From Porphyromonas sp. oral taxon 275 (GTDB lineage: Bacteria; Bacteroidota; Bacteroidia; Bacteroidales; Porphyromonadaceae), in assembly GCF_018127745.1 (NCBI RefSeq), contig NZ_CP072333.1:62001-126000 (forward strand): DNA of 64,000 nucleotides, read 5' to 3'. Under the pieces are notes generated by a model. The model saw only the letters and a program-made list of their open reading frames with translations. It ran no database searches and was not told where the DNA came from. Shown here in pieces: positions 28,773 through 37,604 of the stretch. Made by a program: the position numbers and the translations under genes. Every line of letters starts with the position of its first letter. Position 1 is the stretch's first letter.

Positions 28773-30044
28773 ATGCAGACCTCACACATCAAGCTCCGCC
28801 TGACGGCGATGAACTTCCTCCAGTTCGCCGTCTGGGGTGCCTACCTTACCTCCATGGGGCGCTACCTCGCCTCGGCTGGCTTCGCCGAGCATATCGGCTC
28901 TTTCTATGCCATGCAGGGGATCGTCTCGCTCTTCATGCCTGCCCTAATGGGGATCGTGGCCGACCGCTGGGTGCCCGCCCAGCGCCTGCTCGGGATCTGC
29001 CATCTGCTGGCAGGGGGCTTGATGTTCGTCCTTTACTTCTATACGCAGAGCGGCAGCACGCTGGACTACGGCACGCTCTTTGCCCTCTACACGCTGAGTG
29101 TCGCCTTCTACATGCCCACGCTAGCGCTGAGCAATTCGGTGGCCTATACCTCGCTGGAGCAGGCCGGGATGGATCTGGTGAAGAGCTTCCCGCCGATACG
29201 CGTCTTCGGGACGGTGGGCTTCATCTGTACGATGATCTCGGTGAGCCTGCTCGGGGTCGAGTCCACGAGTGGGCAGTTCGCCGTCTCTGCGATGCTCGGG
29301 CTGATTCAGGCGCTCTACTCGTGGACGCTGCCGCACTGCCCGACGGCTCCCAAGGGGGAGAGCAAGGGACTGGTGGAGGCGCTCGGGCTGCGTGCCTTCG
29401 TCCTCTTCCGCCAGCGCAAGATGGCGCTCTTCTTCGTCTTCTCTATGCTCCTGGGGGTAAGCCTGCAGATTACCAATGGCTTTGCGAACCCCTTCATCAA
29501 TACCTTCGGCGAGATCCCTGCCTATGCGGAGACCTTCGGAGTCAAGTATGCCAACATCCTCATCTCCCTGAGCCAGCTCTCTGAGACGCTCTGCATCCTC
29601 CTTATCCCCTTTGCGCTGCGCCGCTTCGGGATCAAGAATGTGATGCTCATCGCGATGGTGGCCTGGGTACTGCGCTTCGGTCTCCTGGGTCTTGGGGACC
29701 CTGGCTCGGGCGTATGGCTCTTCCTGCTGAGCATGATCGTCTATGGGGTCGCCTTTGACTTCTTCAACGTCTCGGGCTCGCTCTTCGTGGATAAGGAGAC
29801 CGACCCCTCGATCCGCTCCAGCGCGCAGGGTCTCTTCATGATCATGACCAATGGGATAGGTGCCACGCTGGGCTCCCTCGGGGCGCAGGCTGTCGTCAAT
29901 CACTACGTCTATAGCGAGCACGATGCCCATGCGATGCTCGTGGGCTGGAGTGTCAGCTGGTATATCTTCGCAGCCTACGCGGCTGTGGTGGCGCTGCTCT
30001 TCGCCCTGCTCTTCCGCTACAAGGGGGATGTGGCTAAGGCTTAG
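28773..30044 (+). CDS. Nucleoside:H+ symporter family MFS transporter
   Basis: A 423-aa inner-membrane protein with about 12 hydrophobic helices. The N-terminus KLRLTAMNFLQFAVWGAYLTSMGRYL and the later RVFGTVGFICTM and FVDKETDPSIRSSAQGLFMIMTNGIGATLG segments are characteristic of the NupG/XapB nucleoside:H+ symporter family. It probably imports nucleosides. No nucleoside-metabolism gene is adjacent, so the exact substrate is open. The next gene, a glycosyltransferase, begins 39 bp downstream. Confidence 0.88.
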   Translation: MQTSHIKLRLTAMNFLQFAVWGAYLTSMGRYLASAGFAEHIGSFYAMQGIVSLFMPALMGIVADRWVPAQRLLGICHLLAGGLMFVLYFYTQSGSTLDYGTLFALYTLSVAFYMPTLALSNSVAYTSLEQAGMDLVKSFPPIRVFGTVGFICTMISVSLLGVESTSGQFAVSAMLGLIQALYSWTLPHCPTAPKGESKGLVEALGLRAFVLFRQRKMALFFVFSMLLGVSLQITNGFANPFINTFGEIPAYAETFGVKYANILISLSQLSETLCILLIPFALRRFGIKNVMLIAMVAWVLRFGLLGLGDPGSGVWLFLLSMIVYGVAFDFFNVSGSLFVDKETDPSIRSSAQGLFMIMTNGIGATLGSLGAQAVVNHYVYSEHDAHAMLVGWSVSWYIFAAYAAVVALLFALLFRYKGDVAKA

Positions 30045-30083
30045 GCCGCTCGTCTCCACGCCGCTCTCAAGACCTACGCAGCG

Positions 30084-31226
30084 ATGAACATAGCCTTCGA
30101 TGCTAAGCGCATCACCAACAACGCTACGGGCCTCGGCAACTACAGCCGCTTCGTCCTTGAGGCGCTCATGGAGTATCGACCGGAGAACCGCTATCTGCTC
30201 TACTCGCCCTCCATCGGGCGCCCCGAGCTCTATCGGGAGCTGCTCGAGCACCGCTCGGTACAGCTGCATACGCCGCACCGAGCACTGGCCTTCCTCGGCG
30301 GGAGCCTTTGGCGGAACTACTCCATCCCTCGTCTGGTGCGTGAGGCTAAGGTCGATCTCTTTCACGGGCTCTCCAATGAGCTGCCCCTCGGACTGTACCG
30401 CGCCCAGCGTGTCGGGACGGTGGTGACGATCCACGACCTGGCCTTCATCCGCTACCCGCAGTACTACAAGCCCATCGACCGCCTGCTCTACCGCCGCAAG
30501 TACGGGGCCTCGGCACGTGCCGCCGACCACGTGATCACGGTGAGCGAGCAGACGCGCTGCGACGTGATCGACATCTTCGGCGTGGAGGAGGAGCGTGTGA
30601 CGACGGTCTACCAAGGCTGCTCCGAGCGCTTCGCCCAGATCCAGCCCGAGGAGGTCGCCGCTGCCCGTCAGGCACTTCGACTGCCGCAGCGCTATATGCT
30701 CTTCGTCGGGAGCATCGAGGAGCGGAAGAACCTCCTACTGGCTGTCGAGGCGCTGGCGCAGCTGCAGGACAAGGAGCTCCACCTGGTCGCCGTAGGCCGC
30801 CGCACGCCTTACGCCCAGCAGGTGCTGGATCGTGCGCGTCGCCTCGGGGTGACGTCGCGCCTACATCTGCTGCATCAGGTGGGGGCGACCTATCTCCCTG
30901 GGATCTATGGCGGGGCGGAGGTCTTCGTCTATCCCTCGCGCTTCGAGGGCTTCGGCATCCCGATCATCGAGGCGCTCAATGCGGGGATCCCCGTTATCGG
31001 AGCTACGGGCTCCTGCCTCGAGGAGGCTGGGGGGCCGACGAGTCTCTATACTGATCCCGACAATGCCGATATGCTCGCCTCGCTCATCGACCGCGTGCTG
31101 ATCGATATCTCCCTGCGCCGCCTCATGATCGATGAGGGCCGCAGCTACGTAGAGCGCTTCACGCCCAAGCGTATCGCCCGTGACCTCTCCCAGGTCTACG
31201 AGCAGGTGATGCTGACCTACGAGTAG
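30084..31226 (+). CDS. Family 4 glycosyltransferase (GT-B)
   Basis: A 380-aa cytoplasmic or membrane-associated glycosyltransferase, probably for cell-surface polysaccharide or LPS. The N-terminal domain has IAFDAKRITNNATGLGNYSRFV, typical of mannosyltransferase-like GT4 proteins. The C-terminal domain has FVGSIEERKNLLLAVEALA and the E-x7-E motif in YPSRFEGFGIPIIEALNAGIPVI. The donor sugar is not predictable. Its GC-rich composition matches the core genome, unlike the two genes that follow. Confidence 0.88.
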   Translation: MNIAFDAKRITNNATGLGNYSRFVLEALMEYRPENRYLLYSPSIGRPELYRELLEHRSVQLHTPHRALAFLGGSLWRNYSIPRLVREAKVDLFHGLSNELPLGLYRAQRVGTVVTIHDLAFIRYPQYYKPIDRLLYRRKYGASARAADHVITVSEQTRCDVIDIFGVEEERVTTVYQGCSERFAQIQPEEVAAARQALRLPQRYMLFVGSIEERKNLLLAVEALAQLQDKELHLVAVGRRTPYAQQVLDRARRLGVTSRLHLLHQVGATYLPGIYGGAEVFVYPSRFEGFGIPIIEALNAGIPVIGATGSCLEEAGGPTSLYTDPDNADMLASLIDRVLIDISLRRLMIDEGRSYVERFTPKRIARDLSQVYEQVMLTYE

Positions 31227-31292
31227 AGCTAGCCCAGACTGCGCTTTACGTTTTTCGCTTCTCCTAATGATAGAGTACTTCTTGATTAGTCC

Positions 31293-32375
31293 TTGATTAT
31301 GATCTCGTCTTTACAAGCTCTGCGATTTATCTTCGCCCTTTTTATCTTCGCATCCCACTATCCTCTTCAGGATGGTCAGCCGGAAGCACTCATTGATGGG
31401 TCGGGGCCCATGGGTGTCTCCTTCTTCCTTGTCTTAAGTGGCTTCGTGATGTGTCTAGGGTATGCTGATAAGGTTAAGCTACCGACTTTTAGTTGGAGAG
31501 ACTTTATGAAGAAGCGTATCATTCGCTTATGGCCGCTTCATATCCTTTGTCTTTTAGTCTGGATCGTCGCAGCAGGGGTTCATAGTACTTTCCGCCTTGC
31601 TCCTCTTCCCTTGCTAGGGAACTTCTTTATGCTGCAGAGTTGGATCCCGATGGTTGAGGCTAAGGGTAATTCTGTGGCTTGGTGCCTTTCGGACCTGGTC
31701 TTCTTCTATGCTCTTTTCCCCTATTTGATGCGCTTACGTGCTAAGCAGCTTATGGTAGGGGTGCTCGTATACTTTGGAGTGATTCTAGCGGTTGGGACTT
31801 CCCTCCCCATACATACTAGTTCAGGCTTTATCCTGCGCGACTGGTTCTTCTACTTTAATCCTCTGCCACGACTGATTGAGTTCTGCCTTGGGATTCTGGT
31901 GTATCATGCGTATTGCCAGGCTGAGACTTGGGGACATGTGGCCTGGTGGCAGCGTTTGTCTGCACGATCGAGAGCCTTTGTAGAACTCCTCCCCGTAGTG
32001 TTCTATGCTGTTGTACTCTTCCTAGTTAGATACACAGGTACTCCTGGTGTTAATGTCTATTCGTATTACCTGCCGAGCTGTGTTATGATTTATATCTATG
32101 CTCTTGCGTATAAGAGTGGAGCTCCAGGGTTGGTTTCCAATGGACTATCCCGTCCATGGCTGATTTATCTTGGGCAGGTTAGCTTCAGCTTCTACATGAT
32201 ACACTACCTCGTCATCCTGATCGTGAACCGAGTCTTCAGCTGGGTCTATCCAGATAACCACTGGGCACTACGCCTTGTGATTACCCTAGGCATTACGACT
32301 ATAGGCAGTATTCTCGTCAATAAGTATTTCGAGCAGCCGATTGCACGACTCTTATCGCGTCGCTCTAAGAAGTAG
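31293..32375 (+). CDS. Membrane acyltransferase, acyltransferase-3 (OafA/OatA) family
   Basis: A 360-aa protein with about ten membrane helices, expected to transfer acyl (often acetyl) groups to surface glycans. Visible family features are the N-terminal SLQALRFIFALFIFASHY with the catalytic His, GVSFFLVLSGFVMCLGYADKV, the RIIRLWPLHILCLLVW segment with the conserved Arg, and the C-terminal FSFYMIHYLVILIVNRVFSW. Base composition is visibly more AT-rich than the neighbours, and codon use is looser, suggesting horizontal acquisition with the next glycosyltransferase. Confidence 0.9.
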   Translation: MIMISSLQALRFIFALFIFASHYPLQDGQPEALIDGSGPMGVSFFLVLSGFVMCLGYADKVKLPTFSWRDFMKKRIIRLWPLHILCLLVWIVAAGVHSTFRLAPLPLLGNFFMLQSWIPMVEAKGNSVAWCLSDLVFFYALFPYLMRLRAKQLMVGVLVYFGVILAVGTSLPIHTSSGFILRDWFFYFNPLPRLIEFCLGILVYHAYCQAETWGHVAWWQRLSARSRAFVELLPVVFYAVVLFLVRYTGTPGVNVYSYYLPSCVMIYIYALAYKSGAPGLVSNGLSRPWLIYLGQVSFSFYMIHYLVILIVNRVFSWVYPDNHWALRLVITLGITTIGSILVNKYFEQPIARLLSRRSKK

Positions 32376-32492
32376 AGGAGGCCTCTGATCCTCTCTAGTC
32401 CCTCCAGGGTAGTTCCTCCTCGGTATCCTGCCCTCGTCTTCTAATCGTCCCTTTCTACGTAGGAGATGGATTTATCGCACAATAATAAGCTT

Positions 32493-32500
32493 TATCTTTG
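32493..32500 (+). promoter_or_regulatory. Promoter element of the second glycosyltransferase
   Basis: TATCTTTG lies 110 bp before the next start codon; a leader of about 100 nt is implied. Confidence 0.65.
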
Positions 32501-32609
32501 TGGACGTTGGGAGGCAGACGGAGAGTCAAAGGAGGAAGGCTTAGGGCTCAAGAGCAAGATGAGCTTCCGTATGCCTCAGCTTTGATATAGTAGTATAATA
32601 ACAACAGGT

Positions 32610-33731
32610 ATGAGAATCGCTTATGTCATCCTGAATACGTGGTATGCAGGTGGACAGACGAGGGTCCTTACCAATAAGGTAAATTATTGGGCCAGCAAGG
32701 GACATGAGGTTTATATTGTTACCTCCGATCAGGATGGAAGGTCTTCCTTCTATCCGACGGATAGTCGAGTACACATTGAGGATCTAGGGATCAACTATTT
32801 TCAGCTAGATGCGTACTCACTGAGGCAAAAGCTAACTCTACTTCCTCGTCTATTCCTTCGGCATAGGGCGCGCATGCAGGCTCTCTTCGACAGGATACAG
32901 CCAGATATTGTCGTATCCATGTTTGGTAAGGACGTCTATGTGCTGCCCTTTGTGCGGACTAAAGCGGCTACCATACTAGAGGCTCACGGTGCTCGCTCAG
33001 CTTGGGTCTTTTCACGACCAGGTCTGAAAGGGGCCATCCAGAACTGGGTCGACGAGCATTTGATTAGACGGTTCGATCAATTCGTTGTGCTGACGAAGGA
33101 GGACCTTCCTAATTGGGATGTGCCCAATAGGGTATGCATTCCCAATGGCAACTCATTCTCTTCTCCAGAGGCGGCCGCTCTCGAAGCCAAGGTCGCCATT
33201 GCTTCAGGCCGCCATACCGTGGAGAAGAATTTTGAGAGCCTAGTCCGAGCCTGGGCTATCGTCCATGCAGCCCATCCAGACTGGCTTCTGAGGATATGCG
33301 GTCAGTTCTTGGATGGCCTTGATCCGATCATTAATGAATTAGGCCTGTCAGATTGCATTGAGCGTAAGGAATCCAACGACATGCAGCAGGAGTATATGGC
33401 TGCGTCTATATCCGTCGTGAGCTCGATCCATGAAGGCTTCTCGATGGCTCTCTCGGAGGCTAACTCTTGCGGGGTACCCAATGTCTCCTATGCCTGTCAG
33501 TGTGGCCCGCGTGACCTCATCATAGATGGGGAGACGGGCTTCCTTATTGAGGAGGTGGGCAATCATGAGCTTTTGGCCGCCGCGATCATTCGTCTGATCG
33601 AGGACGAGCCCCTTCGTAAGCAGATGGGGAAGAAAGCAAAGGAATACTCCCAACTCTTCTCTCAGGAGGCTGTGATGGCTCGCTGGGAGGAGCTCTTCAC
33701 CCAGCTGATAGCTAAGAAGCGAAAGGGCTAG
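32610..33731 (+). CDS. Family 4 glycosyltransferase
   Basis: A 373-aa GT-B glycosyltransferase: the N-terminal IAYVILNTWYAGGQTRVLTNKVNYWASKGHEV is a GT4 acceptor-domain start, and the donor domain has the VEKNFESLVRAWAIVHAAHPDWLLRICG segment and the E-x7-E motif in SSIHEGFSMALSEANSCGVPNVSY. The family's usual 'GRL..QKG' loop is replaced by SGRHTVEKNF. The gene shares the lower GC content of the acyltransferase before it. It probably acts in surface glycan synthesis; donor and acceptor are unknown. Confidence 0.87.
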   Translation: MRIAYVILNTWYAGGQTRVLTNKVNYWASKGHEVYIVTSDQDGRSSFYPTDSRVHIEDLGINYFQLDAYSLRQKLTLLPRLFLRHRARMQALFDRIQPDIVVSMFGKDVYVLPFVRTKAATILEAHGARSAWVFSRPGLKGAIQNWVDEHLIRRFDQFVVLTKEDLPNWDVPNRVCIPNGNSFSSPEAAALEAKVAIASGRHTVEKNFESLVRAWAIVHAAHPDWLLRICGQFLDGLDPIINELGLSDCIERKESNDMQQEYMAASISVVSSIHEGFSMALSEANSCGVPNVSYACQCGPRDLIIDGETGFLIEEVGNHELLAAAIIRLIEDEPLRKQMGKKAKEYSQLFSQEAVMARWEELFTQLIAKKRKG

Positions 33732-33884
33732 CTCGGTCCTCCCGTCAGAACGCCGTGCTCGTGCTGTGGCCAAGGACTGGGCCAGGTAGCTGAGCGTCCT
33801 GCACCGAAAGCTCTACGAGTAGGGCTGGCCATAAGGGAGCCAATAGCCGCGCGAGCCAGCGCGGCAGACATATAGCGGGATAGC

Positions 33885-33928
33885 AAGAGCGGCACGCTAG
33901 GACCGGGAGGTCCAGGCGTGCCGCTCTT
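33885..33928. terminator. Bidirectional terminator between glycosyltransferase and thioredoxin-fold gene
   Basis: A 13-bp stem (AAGAGCGGCACGC with GCGTGCCGCTCTT) carries an inner GGACC/GGTCC helix and is followed by GTTTGT. It separates convergent genes. Confidence 0.8.
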
Positions 33929-33960
33929 GTTTGTGCCTGTGGGGAGGCTTTAATTAGGGT

Positions 33961-34467
33961 TTACTTGATGTACTCGGTGAGCTCCTGTGGAGTCGGGTCT
34001 ACGGCGCGTACCACACCCTGTGCATCGACAAGGTAGGTATGCAGACCCTGCTGTAGCCCGAGTGAGCGAATGAGCTCACTGCGCTGGCCCTCGGGGGCAC
34101 AGCTCTGGGCTAGGACATCCACTTGGTCTAAGGCGATCGTACGATGGTACACAGCGCTATCGGTGTCGAGCGAGAGCGCTCGGTAGCTGATCTGTGTACT
34201 TGGTCGGGCACTGAAGTACTGGTCCCAGACTACGTTCTCTGCACGGCTCTCGGCGTCATAGGCGGCCCAGAGGTGGAGGAGGGTGTAGTGCTGGCGGGGT
34301 GCTTCGGTGAGGGACCTACGTCCGCCCACGTCCAGAGACTTCATTTTCGGCAGCACATCACCCACGGTGAGTCCATCGGCGGAGGCACGGTGGGGCGTAC
34401 TCGCTGCGCTCACCAGCAGGGTCAGGCAGCAGGCACATGCGCCGAAAAGAATTCCTTTCAACGTCAT
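33961..34467 (-). CDS. Exported thioredoxin-fold protein lacking the CxxC motif
   Basis: A 168-aa protein with a signal peptide (MTLKGILFGACACCLTLLVSA). The mature part resembles TlpA/AhpC-like thioredoxin domains (GLTVGDVLPKMKSLDVGG..., then HYTLLHLWAAYDAESRAENVVWDQYF), but the place of the redox motif WCxxC is taken by WAAYDAES, so no redox dithiol is present. One Cys (QSCAPEG) remains later. The start at 34467 is chosen because it gives a signal peptide and lies downstream of the promoter at 34627-34634; an in-frame extension to 34629 would overlap that promoter. It may be structural or a binding protein rather than an oxidoreductase. Confidence 0.7.
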   Translation of the reverse strand: MTLKGILFGACACCLTLLVSAASTPHRASADGLTVGDVLPKMKSLDVGGRRSLTEAPRQHYTLLHLWAAYDAESRAENVVWDQYFSARPSTQISYRALSLDTDSAVYHRTIALDQVDVLAQSCAPEGQRSELIRSLGLQQGLHTYLVDAQGVVRAVDPTPQELTEYIK

Positions 34468-34626
34468 AAAAGAGTGTTTGGATTCAACATACCTACACCA
34501 GGATTCGGCATCGTCGGGCTCGCTCGCGCTGTGCCTCGAGGTCAGCCTAGGCTCGGCATAGGCTCCCGGCTTTCGGGGCTGTAGGTACGACCTTCGAGAG
34601 CCGCTTGCTCTACCTAGTCGGACGTA

Positions 34627-34634
34627 CAAAGATA
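34627..34634 (-). promoter_or_regulatory. Promoter element of the thioredoxin-fold gene
   Basis: On the minus strand this reads TATCTTTG. The start codon lies 160 bp downstream, implying a long leader. Confidence 0.65.
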
Positions 34635-34722
34635 CGCAATTCTCCCTACAGCGCCTTCCTAGGGCTGCGAAGTTCTAGCTAGGCCGCGGCTCGAGGCGGA
34701 ACCAAAAAGCGGCTAAAGCGCT

Positions 34723-34730
34723 TACCTTTG
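34723..34730 (+). promoter_or_regulatory. Promoter element of the RclA-like gene
   Basis: TACCTTTG lies 24 bp before the chosen start and matches TAnnTTTG. It is divergent from the element at 34627-34634. Confidence 0.7.
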
Positions 34731-34754
34731 TACACACATTCATCACGATACATC

Positions 34755-36092
34755 ATGGAACAGATCCAAGTCACCAACCTCATCATAGGCTTCGGCAAGG
34801 CGGGTAAGACCCTTGCCGCAGACCTAGCTCGTGCGGGCGAGTCCGTGCTCCTCGTCGAGCGTGATGCCGCTATGTACGGCGGCACCTGCATCAATGTCGG
34901 CTGCATCCCCTCCAAGACGCTCCTGGTCGAGGGCGAGCTCAGTGCCCGCCTCGAGGATAAGGACGCAGCCTATCAGGCCGCGATAGCGCGCAAGACGAAG
35001 CTCGTCACCGCGCTACGTGCGGCCAACTACGACAAGCTCGTCAGCATCCCCGGCCTCCGTGTGCTCACGGCTGAGGCCTACTTCGTCGGGCCGCATCGCC
35101 TGCACCTCGAGGGGGCCGAAGGGCGCTACGAGGTCACCGCTGCACGCATCTTCATCAATACGGGCACGCGCAGCCGTCGCCTCGAGCTGCCTGGAGCTGC
35201 GGACGCGCGTATCTACGATAGCCGCGCGCTGCTCAGTCTCGCGGAGCGTCCCGAGCGGCTCGTCATCGTGGGCGCAGGCTATATCGCCCTCGAGTTCGCC
35301 TGCATGTACCAGGCCTTCGGCACGGCGGTGACCTTGCTCGAGCAGGGCGATCGCTTCCTCGCGCGTGAGGATAGAGACGTCGCCGAGGAGATGCAGCGCC
35401 TGCTGGAGGCTAAGGGGATTAAGATCGTGTTGGGAGCGGCCGTCGAGGGCTTCGAGTCGCGCCCCAAGGCCGTGACGACGCTGACGACGGCGGGACGCTT
35501 CGACAGTGAAGCCGTACTGCTGGCTGTGGGACGCGTGCCCAATACCGAGGCCCTCGACCTCGATCGCGCGGGTATACGTACCGATGAGCGTGGCTTCATC
35601 GTGACGGACGAGCAGCTCCGTGCTGGCGAGGACGTCTGGGCGATGGGCGACGTTGCGGGGAGCCCACAGTTCACCTACGTCTCGCTGGATGACTACCGCA
35701 TCGTGCGCGATCAGCTCCTCGGGGCGGGGCAGCGCACGATACACAACCGCGGCGTCCTGCCGACCTGCGTCTTCACTACGCCACCGCTGGCGCAGATCGG
35801 GCTGACGGAGCAGGAGGCCGAGCGCCGCGGGATCAAGTACCGCCTGCACAAGCTCCCCGCCAGCGCCATCCCCAAGGCGAAGGTCCTCACCCAGACCGAT
35901 GGCCTGCTGAAGGCACTGGTCGACCCCGAGACCGACCTCATCCTCGGGGCTACGCTCCTCTGTGCCGAGGCGCACGAGCTGGCCAACCTCATCAAGATGG
36001 CCATCGACAACGATATCCCCGCCAGCTACCTCCGCTCGCAGATCTTCACCCACCCGACGATCGCCGAGGGGCTCAACGATCTCTTCGCTTAG
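34755..36092 (+). CDS. Pyridine nucleotide-disulfide oxidoreductase, RclA-like
   Basis: A 445-aa cytoplasmic flavoprotein of the group I disulfide reductase family. It has the FAD motif LIIGFGKAGKTLAADLA, the redox-active pair C45/C50 in GGTCINVGCIPSKTL, the NAD(P)H motif IVGAGYIALEFACMYQAFG, the second FAD motif VWAMGDVAGSPQFTYVSLDDY, and a C-terminal dimerisation domain ending QIFTHPTIAEGLNDLFA. The ending and length fit the RclA (reactive-chlorine resistance, Cu(II) reductase) or mercuric-reductase-like branch better than lipoamide dehydrogenase, whose complex genes are absent here. The start at 34755 is chosen because it lies just after the promoter and directly before the FAD motif. A role in oxidative or metal stress is inferred. 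Confidence 0.85.
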   Translation: MEQIQVTNLIIGFGKAGKTLAADLARAGESVLLVERDAAMYGGTCINVGCIPSKTLLVEGELSARLEDKDAAYQAAIARKTKLVTALRAANYDKLVSIPGLRVLTAEAYFVGPHRLHLEGAEGRYEVTAARIFINTGTRSRRLELPGAADARIYDSRALLSLAERPERLVIVGAGYIALEFACMYQAFGTAVTLLEQGDRFLAREDRDVAEEMQRLLEAKGIKIVLGAAVEGFESRPKAVTTLTTAGRFDSEAVLLAVGRVPNTEALDLDRAGIRTDERGFIVTDEQLRAGEDVWAMGDVAGSPQFTYVSLDDYRIVRDQLLGAGQRTIHNRGVLPTCVFTTPPLAQIGLTEQEAERRGIKYRLHKLPASAIPKAKVLTQTDGLLKALVDPETDLILGATLLCAEAHELANLIKMAIDNDIPASYLRSQIFTHPTIAEGLNDLFA

Positions 36093-36144
36093 CCTCCCGA
36101 GCCACGGCCTCTCTTTGTTCTAAGGGGAGCGCCGAAGCCCTAAT

Positions 36145-36188
36145 GCAGCTCGCCCCGCCGTGTACGCACGGTGGGGCGAGCTGCTTTT
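36145..36188 (+). terminator. Rho-independent terminator of the RclA-like gene
   Basis: A long GC-rich stem beginning GCAGCTCGCCCCGCCGTG and ending with its complement is followed by TTTT. Confidence 0.87.
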
Positions 36189-36293
36189 GGAGGCAGAGGA
36201 CGCGTGCTGTGCCTAGGGTGGGGGAGGGCTAAGGCGAGGGGCGCCGCCCTCTGATCCTGCTGGGGCGAAGATGAGAGATAAGGGGGAGAGAGA

Positions 36294-36397
36294 AAAGTAA
36301 TATAATAATAGCGGGAATATGATATAATAATCCACCGAAAGTAATATAATAATCCGCTGAAAGTAATATAAGAATTGCTGCAAACTTATATTACTTT
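36294..36397. repeat. 5-unit 22-bp-register array, AT-rich cores
   Basis: Five 16-bp cores start at 36294, 36316, 36338, 36360 and 36382, for example AAAGTAATATAATAAT, AAAGTAATATAAGAAT and the last, AAACTTATATTACTTT, which is a near reverse complement. Spacers are AGCGGG, CCACCG, CCGCTG and TGCTGC. Same architecture and core family as 12934-13191. It lies between the RclA-like gene's terminator and the promoter at 36618. The rest of this gap holds nothing recognisable. Confidence 0.88.
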
Positions 36398-36617
36398 TCT
36401 CGCTGCCCCTTATCCTTCGCCTCGCCGTCCCTTATCTCTCGCTACTCCTCCCCCTCGCTGGCGCTTCGTCGCTCCTTGCTCGAGGCTGCCCGCTTGGGAT
36501 AAATTTTAGCCTGCTTGTCACGCCGCGGCAGTGCAGCGCTACGGGTACCCTAAGGCTTGCCCTGCTGGGACTGCTCTCCCCGTCTGAGTGAGGCATGAGG
36601 CATTGGGGCAAAGGGTG

Positions 36618-36625
36618 TATCTTTG
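36618..36625 (+). promoter_or_regulatory. Promoter element of the secreted coiled-coil gene
   Basis: TATCTTTG lies 43 bp before the next start codon and matches TAnnTTTG. Confidence 0.7.
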
Positions 36626-36667
36626 CCTTGGTTACAAGGGATGTACCCACTTCAATAGCCCTACAAG

Positions 36668-37564
36668 ATGAACGGAATGAAACGACGCAGCCTCGCTGCT
36701 CTGCTCCTCGTGGTCCTTGCCTTACCGCTGGTGGCGCGCAGCCTAGGCACGACGCGCCCGCTAGCTCAGATCCCCCTCACGCCATCGCGCGCGCAGCGCT
36801 ACGTCTTCGAGCCGTGGACCGAGGAGGAGCGCGCCTTCTATCAGACCTTCCAGATCGCCTATGCCTTGAGGGGCTTAGCCCCCTTGGAGCGCTGGGAGCA
36901 GGAGCTCCTCTCGGCCGATTCGCTGCTCAAGGCGGCACAGACCGAGCTGGCAGACAGTATCTCCGTCCTTCGAGGCACCGTCCGAGCCTTCGAGGAGGAG
37001 CAGATGGCCGCGTCGGAGGAGGGGCCTTCCCCCGAGCTCAGTGCGGCTCTGACGCGTCTCGAGGGCTTGCTCGAGAGTCTGGGGCAGCTGCAGAGCCGTC
37101 TGTGGGACGAGGAGCGCGAGCTGCAGCGTCTGCTCTACGTCGACGATGCGGCCGTGGCGCGCAGGGACTCGATGCAGCGCTGGCGGGATATGATCGTCCG
37201 GGCGCTGATGCCCTACTACGGCAGCTGGCAGGACGCAGGGCGGAAGACCAAGTTCGAGATACGCTATGAGGCCAACCCCGACCGCATCGAGATGAAGAGC
37301 CAGTTCTGGCAGCGGAGCTTCGTCCTGACGAACCGTCCCGTACCGCCCACCTTGCGCTGGGGTGGGGTGACGGATGCCACGACGACGCGGATCGCGGAGC
37401 TCCAGCTGCAGGGGGACGAGTTGCGCGCCAGCCTCCTCTTCCCCAACGGCAAGGAGCTGCGTATGGATGAGGAGCTACTCGTCCTCAGGCGTGGCGCGAG
37501 CCCCGACCGCCTCAGGGCGCACTTCTGCGGGCAGGACTACGAACTGCAGCGCGTGGGGCCTTAG
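36668..37564 (+). CDS. Exported protein with central coiled coil, unknown function
   Basis: A 298-aa protein I do not recognise. The N-terminus (MNGMKRRSLAALLLVVLALPLVARS) is a signal peptide or membrane anchor. Residues about 75-160 are Leu/Glu/Gln-rich and probably form a coiled coil (DSLLKAAQTELADSISVL, LEGLLESLGQLQSRLWDEER). The C-terminal third is beta-rich and more globular (FEIRYEANPDRIEMKSQFW, LQLQGDELRASLLFPNG). No catalytic motif is seen. It has its own promoter and is followed 40 bp later by the split propeller-like gene. Confidence 0.7.
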   Translation: MNGMKRRSLAALLLVVLALPLVARSLGTTRPLAQIPLTPSRAQRYVFEPWTEEERAFYQTFQIAYALRGLAPLERWEQELLSADSLLKAAQTELADSISVLRGTVRAFEEEQMAASEEGPSPELSAALTRLEGLLESLGQLQSRLWDEERELQRLLYVDDAAVARRDSMQRWRDMIVRALMPYYGSWQDAGRKTKFEIRYEANPDRIEMKSQFWQRSFVLTNRPVPPTLRWGGVTDATTTRIAELQLQGDELRASLLFPNGKELRMDEELLVLRRGASPDRLRAHFCGQDYELQRVGP

Positions 37565-37604
37565 CCTCGCGGGCCTTAGGCTATCTATTCCCTACCTAGT
37601 GACT

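Noticed and set aside
28727..29584. Alternative frame inside the nucleoside symporter gene
   Set aside because: The overlapping frame has clear membrane helices and family motifs; this one is a shadow with Gly/Arg/Ala/Leu bias.
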